Shown in pieces: positions 5,996 to 8,131 of a DNA stretch of 8,131 nt. The notes beneath the pieces are model-generated. The model saw only the letters and a program-made list of their open reading frames with translations. It ran no database searches and was not told the origin of the DNA. Numbering within the stretch: position 1 is the first letter of the stretch; each line of letters opens with the position of its first letter. Made by a program: the position numbers and the translations under genes. The stretch comes from Geosporobacter sp040797825. GTDB lineage: Bacteria > Bacillota > Clostridia > Peptostreptococcales > Thermotaleaceae. The stretch lies in the NCBI GenBank assembly GCA_040797825.1, contig JBFNEZ010000174.1, forward strand, positions 1 through 8,131, given 5' to 3'.

Positions 5996-6157
5996 ATGCT
6001 TCGAAGATTTTTGTTGCAATTGATTGCGAGTATTATATTAGGTTTTGCATCTATCGGCGTAGGGTTAATTACCTTTGATCCTATGTTTTGGATAGTCTTG
6101 TTTCTATTATATAATGTATGTGAAATTATTATGCTTTTAAGAAAAGAGAAAGGTTAG
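5996..6157 (+). CDS. 53-residue membrane protein, unknown function
   Basis: The gene starts MLRRFLLQLI and ends MLLRKEKG. Two hydrophobic segments are visible, about residues 5-26 and 31-48, with positively charged ends (RR at 3-4, RKEK at 49-52), consistent with a small two-pass inner-membrane protein whose ends face the cytoplasm. GAGGAGA (5981-5987) lies 8 bases before the ATG, a strong reason to believe it is translated. It is the first of three same-strand genes; the next begins 54 bases after its stop. I do not recognise the family. Possible roles include a subunit or regulator of the next membrane protein, but the sequence does not show this. Confidence 0.7.
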   Translation: MLRRFLLQLIASIILGFASIGVGLITFDPMFWIVLFLLYNVCEIIMLLRKEKG

Positions 6158-6211
6158 AAAAGCTAAGAGTAAGAAAAAAATCAAATCTATGCAGATAAAG
6201 GGGGGCTGAGA

Positions 6212-6550
6212 TTGAATATCTCAATCTTTTCAATAGAAATGGATTATTTTTCTGTATTTTTAATTCTTGTGGGCTTAGGAAATACGGTTATAGGACTTTT
6301 AAGGAGATATAATAAAAAAGGGCTGATTTCATCTGATAAAAATATCAAAAACCAGAAACAGGAGAAAGCCTATAGAAGATATAGGGGCCTATATGATGCA
6401 ATGCTGGGTAGTGGATTCTTAATAGCAGGTGCCCTCAATGAAATACTACGACCAGAGCGATATATGATCACAATGGGACTGACAGTATATTTGGTAGGGG
6501 TCCTGGTAGTATACTACATACATCGAAAAAAAAGGGGCGTATATATGTGA
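6212..6550 (+). CDS. 112-residue membrane protein, unknown function
   Basis: Three hydrophobic segments can be seen at about residues 12-30, 60-79 and 84-103. A basic, hydrophilic loop (about 31-58, rich in K, R and N) separates the first two, and the tail is basic (HRKKRGVYM). I do not recognise the family. The start is TTG, chosen because AAAGGGGGG (6197-6205) is correctly spaced for it; the in-frame ATG at 6239 has no ribosome-binding site. The stop overlaps the start of the following lipoprotein gene by four bases (GTGA at 6547-6550), which points to translational coupling. Confidence 0.78.
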   Translation: MNISIFSIEMDYFSVFLILVGLGNTVIGLLRRYNKKGLISSDKNIKNQKQEKAYRRYRGLYDAMLGSGFLIAGALNEILRPERYMITMGLTVYLVGVLVVYYIHRKKRGVYM

Positions 6551-6888
6551 AAAAAGTAGGGATTTACATACTAATCTTCTTTTGCACCTTAGCAATTGGT
6601 GGCTGTAAAAAAAGCGAAGTATCTGCTAGCAGTTCCTATGCTGGTATATTGATGTTCAAAGGAGAAACCTATGTATGGCGTGATGTTCAAGAAGATATAC
6701 AATTAGGAGAGCAGGTACTGGCGGTCTTAGGTAAGGTGGATATCCAAGAGGCACCCCAGGAGGGACAATCAAATTTCTTGAACAAAGGAACGCCAGTGTA
6801 TGCTGTGGAAAACCAAGAAAATATGCTGAGTGCTATTGATGCTAATGGACAATACCTGCTTGTAAAAAAAGAAGAAAAAAGTAAATAA
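6547..6888 (+). CDS. small predicted lipoprotein, unknown function
   Basis: The 113-residue product starts with the basic MKKVGIY, has a hydrophobic stretch (residues 5-19) and a lipobox-like IGGC at 17-20. Cys20 is therefore the likely lipidated residue, followed by a lysine/serine linker. This predicts an extracytoplasmic protein anchored in the outer leaflet of the cell membrane. The soluble part is about 90 residues. Its pattern GTPVYAV ... DANGQYLLV is reminiscent of short beta-rich domains in Firmicute lipoproteins, but I cannot name the family. The GTG start overlaps the preceding stop, and AAAGGGG (6531-6537) lies 9 bases upstream. No strong terminator was seen between its stop and the convergent cobO. 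Confidence 0.8.
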   Translation: MKKVGIYILIFFCTLAIGGCKKSEVSASSSYAGILMFKGETYVWRDVQEDIQLGEQVLAVLGKVDIQEAPQEGQSNFLNKGTPVYAVENQENMLSAIDANGQYLLVKKEEKSK

Positions 6889-6925
6889 GAGCCTAGTTAT
6901 CTGATTCGCATATTCTTAAAGAAGT

Positions 6926-6955
6926 AAAAAAATTCAAGAAAGCATCTAAGGCTTT
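6926..6955 (-). terminator. weak candidate terminator after cobO
   Basis: On the - strand AAAGC (6955-6951) can pair with GCTTT (6943-6939) around a 7-base loop, followed 6 bases later by T7 (6932-6926). The stem is short and AT-rich and the T run is displaced. Position just past the cobO stop is the main support. Confidence 0.3.
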
Positions 6956-6963
6956 ACACTATA

Positions 6964-7482
6964 TTATCGGTCGAATCCTTCACGGCTTAAAATCCCCTGT
7001 TGGTAATAATGTTTGATCTCCTTCATCTCTGTAACCAGATCCGCAATTTCTATGATTTCTTTAGGGGCATAACGTCCTGTAAGGGCTACCTCGGTCTCAT
7101 AGGGTTTGTGTTGTAACAAGGAGAGTACATCCCCTAAGGAAATCAGTTGGTAATAGAGTGCAATGGTGATTTCATCTAGGATGAAGAGATCGTAGCTTTT
7201 GTCATTGAAGTATTCTCGGATTTCTGTCAATCCTTTTTGAGCTGCGGCAATGTCTTCTTTTTCGGGATTCTTTGTGATAAAACAACCATGACCATATAGT
7301 TTGATATCGATGTGAGATTGTAAATATTTTAAAGCTTGCCATTCGCTGTAGGCTATGGATTTTACAAACTGGGCTATAAATACTCTTTTTCCTGCTCCAG
7401 CGGCCCGTAAAGCTAAGCCTAATGCGGCAGTAGTTTTCCCCTTGCCATTTCCAGTGTATACATGAATAAACCCTTTTTCCAT
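6964..7482 (-). CDS. cobO: corrinoid adenosyltransferase, CobA/CobO/BtuR type
   Basis: The 172-residue enzyme transfers the 5'-deoxyadenosyl group from ATP to reduced corrinoid, giving adenosylcobalamin or its precursors in the cytoplasm. The P-loop GNGKGKTT is at residues 11-18. The family strand DLFILDEI is at 98-105, EVALTGRYAP at 131-140, and TEMKEIKHYYQQGI at 151-164, all characteristic of the CobA/CobO group rather than PduO or EutT. It is shorter than E. coli BtuR (196 residues) but keeps all core motifs and appears complete. The ATG has AGGAGG (7496-7491) 8 bases upstream. It stands alone on the - strand, convergent with the lipoprotein gene; no cobalamin riboswitch or other corrinoid genes are visible. 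I found no convincing promoter in the AT-rich 115-base gap upstream. Confidence 0.93.
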   Translation of the reverse strand: MEKGFIHVYTGNGKGKTTAALGLALRAAGAGKRVFIAQFVKSIAYSEWQALKYLQSHIDIKLYGHGCFITKNPEKEDIAAAQKGLTEIREYFNDKSYDLFILDEITIALYYQLISLGDVLSLLQHKPYETEVALTGRYAPKEIIEIADLVTEMKEIKHYYQQGILSREGFDR

Positions 7483-7597
7483 AAGTGAATCCTCCTTGGT
7501 TTGTAGCTGCTATATATATTTTTATTTAGTATGAAGCTATTTTACCCATCTAATGAGGAAGAAAACATAAAATATATATTTTTAGGAGGTTCTTGAG

Positions 7598-7765
7598 GTG
7601 GACCATAAAAAGGTATTAAGTAGAATAAACTTTGATTATGAAGAAGACGATTACGACCGATTGAAACATAGAAAGAAAGCAGAGCTTTTTACGAATAAAA
7701 CAACTTTTAAAAAAATAGAGTTTGATTACGAAGAAGATCCCTATGAACCAGAAAAGAGAAGATAG
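7598..7765 (+). CDS. 55-residue acidic protein with an internal duplicate motif, unknown function
   Basis: A GTG start with AGGAGGT (7584-7590) 7 bases upstream opens a 55-codon frame ending in TAG. The product has two copies of an 11-residue acidic-aromatic motif, INFDYEEDDYD (10-20) and IEFDYEEDPYE (40-50), separated by a basic linker (RLKHRKKAELF ...) and ending in EKRR. No membrane segment or signal peptide is seen, so it is probably cytosolic. The alternation of acidic and basic blocks, the strong ribosome-binding site and the diverged codons of the two repeats argue that it is a real gene. I do not recognise it. It diverges from cobO and is followed by the rRNA promoter region. Confidence 0.65.
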   Translation: MDHKKVLSRINFDYEEDDYDRLKHRKKAELFTNKTTFKKIEFDYEEDPYEPEKRR

Positions 7766-7837
7766 AAGTGTAAGAACTAGGGGTAACCCATTAAACAGCA
7801 AAGTCATGTATGGAATAAATTGCTAGTATAAAGGCTG

Positions 7838-7866
7838 TTGACCAGGAAGATAATATGTGATATATT
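7838..7866 (+). promoter_or_regulatory. upstream candidate promoter of the rRNA region (P0)
   Basis: TTGACC (7838-7843), a 17-base spacer and TATATT (7861-7866) form a good sigma-A-type promoter, one mismatch from consensus in each hexamer. It is the first of three same-direction promoters before the rRNA leader. A 10-bp hairpin (7869-7894) begins about where its transcript would start. Confidence 0.5.
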
Positions 7867-7928
7867 ATGTTTTGTCTTCAAACAAAGGCAAAACAAAAAG
7901 CTTCTCAGATACTGGAAATGAAAAAGTG

Positions 7929-7957
7929 TTGACAGAGAAGCTGAAATAATGTATAAT
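7929..7957 (+). promoter_or_regulatory. rRNA operon promoter P1
   Basis: A perfect TTGACA (7929-7934), a 17-base spacer and a perfect TATAAT (7952-7957) point rightwards into the rRNA leader. The predicted start is near 7964. Tandem strong promoters are the usual arrangement before Firmicute rRNA operons. Confidence 0.88.
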
Positions 7958-8004
7958 AGATTTTACCTCAAGTGACAACCTGTAGTAAAATATAATGATG
8001 TTGC

Positions 8005-8033
8005 TTGACAAAAATCTAAAAACCGTGTATCAT
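8005..8033 (+). promoter_or_regulatory. rRNA operon promoter P2
   Basis: TTGACA (8005-8010), a 17-base spacer and TATCAT (8028-8033) make a second strong promoter, 76 bases downstream of P1. The predicted start is around 8039-8042, just before the leader that contains boxA. An A/T-rich stretch upstream (TAAAATATAATGATG) could serve as an UP-like element. Confidence 0.88.
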
Positions 8034-8039
8034 CAATAA

Positions 8040-8131
8040 GTGAGTTAATGTAAATGGTTTATGATGAAAACGTTATCAAATTGGTCTTTGAAAACTAAAC
8101 AGTGTAAGAATTAAAGCCAGCAAAAAAGCGC
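8040..8131 (+). other. rRNA operon leader with boxA-like antitermination signal (runs off the window)
   Basis: The sequence GGTCTTTGAAAACTAAACAG (8083-8102) is the conserved leader segment found just upstream of 16S rRNA in Bacillus and Clostridium operons; its TCTTTGAAAA part resembles boxA, bound by NusB-NusE. No 16S sequence is reached before 8131, so only the leader is present. The 16S gene is expected on the + strand shortly beyond the right edge. Confidence 0.85.

Noticed and set aside
7483..7597. Divergent promoters in the cobO/55-residue gene gap
   Set aside because: The gap is AT-rich with several TATA-like strings but no pair of hexamers with acceptable match and spacing on either strand.
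7616..7807. 63-codon hydrophobic frame on the - strand
   Set aside because: It is antisense to the 55-residue acidic repeat gene; its hydrophobicity is the expected complement of an acidic, lysine-rich coding strand, and it lacks a ribosome-binding site.
7991..7996. TATAAT between rRNA promoters P1 and P2 as a further -10 box
   Set aside because: The nearest -35-like element (GTGACA, 7972-7977) is only 13 bases away and no extended -10 is present; it is more likely part of an A/T-rich UP-like stretch for P2.

Overview
The window looks like low-GC chromosomal DNA of an anaerobic Firmicute, probably class Clostridia. The reasons are AT-rich sequence, strong AGGAGG ribosome-binding sites, frequent GTG and TTG starts, SAM-I (S-box) control of methionine genes, an acetyl-type MetA, and a Bacillus/Clostridium-style rRNA leader at the right end. 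I cannot name the species; an Alkaliphilus-like lineage is only an impression.

Layout, left to right. (1) Positions 1-141 hold the tail of an unrecognised gene, followed by a ParA-type ATPase (213-1004) with no ParB partner. (2) From 1053 to 3059 there is a promoter and a two-gene unit on the + strand: a LarE-type sulfur transferase and a ThiF/MoeB/HesA-type E1 adenylyltransferase. It ends at a very long perfect hairpin (3064-3115) that can terminate both strands. (3) From 5858 leftwards to 3131, on the - strand, lies a methionine operon: a consensus promoter, two SAM-I riboswitches in series each with its own terminator, metY, then metA. (4) From 5895 to 6888, on the + strand, are three small envelope genes: a 53-residue membrane protein, a 112-residue membrane protein and a lipoprotein. 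(5) cobO (6964-7482, - strand) encodes a corrinoid adenosyltransferase, and a 55-residue acidic repeat protein (7598-7765) diverges from it. (6) From 7838 to the end are stacked sigma-A-type promoters and the boxA-containing leader of an rRNA operon. The 16S gene itself begins beyond the window.

How the parts fit. MetA has Glu at the position that selects acetyl-CoA, so it should make O-acetylhomoserine. MetY would then convert this with sulfide to homocysteine, and excess SAM would shut the operon off twice in series. The larE-E1 pair also concerns activation and transfer of sulfur, but it is transcribed separately and neither a sulfur-carrier protein nor larB/larC is present here. The most striking features are the tandem same-class riboswitches, which share an almost identical 69-base core but have diverged, compensated P1 and P4 helices, and the LarE-E1 pairing.
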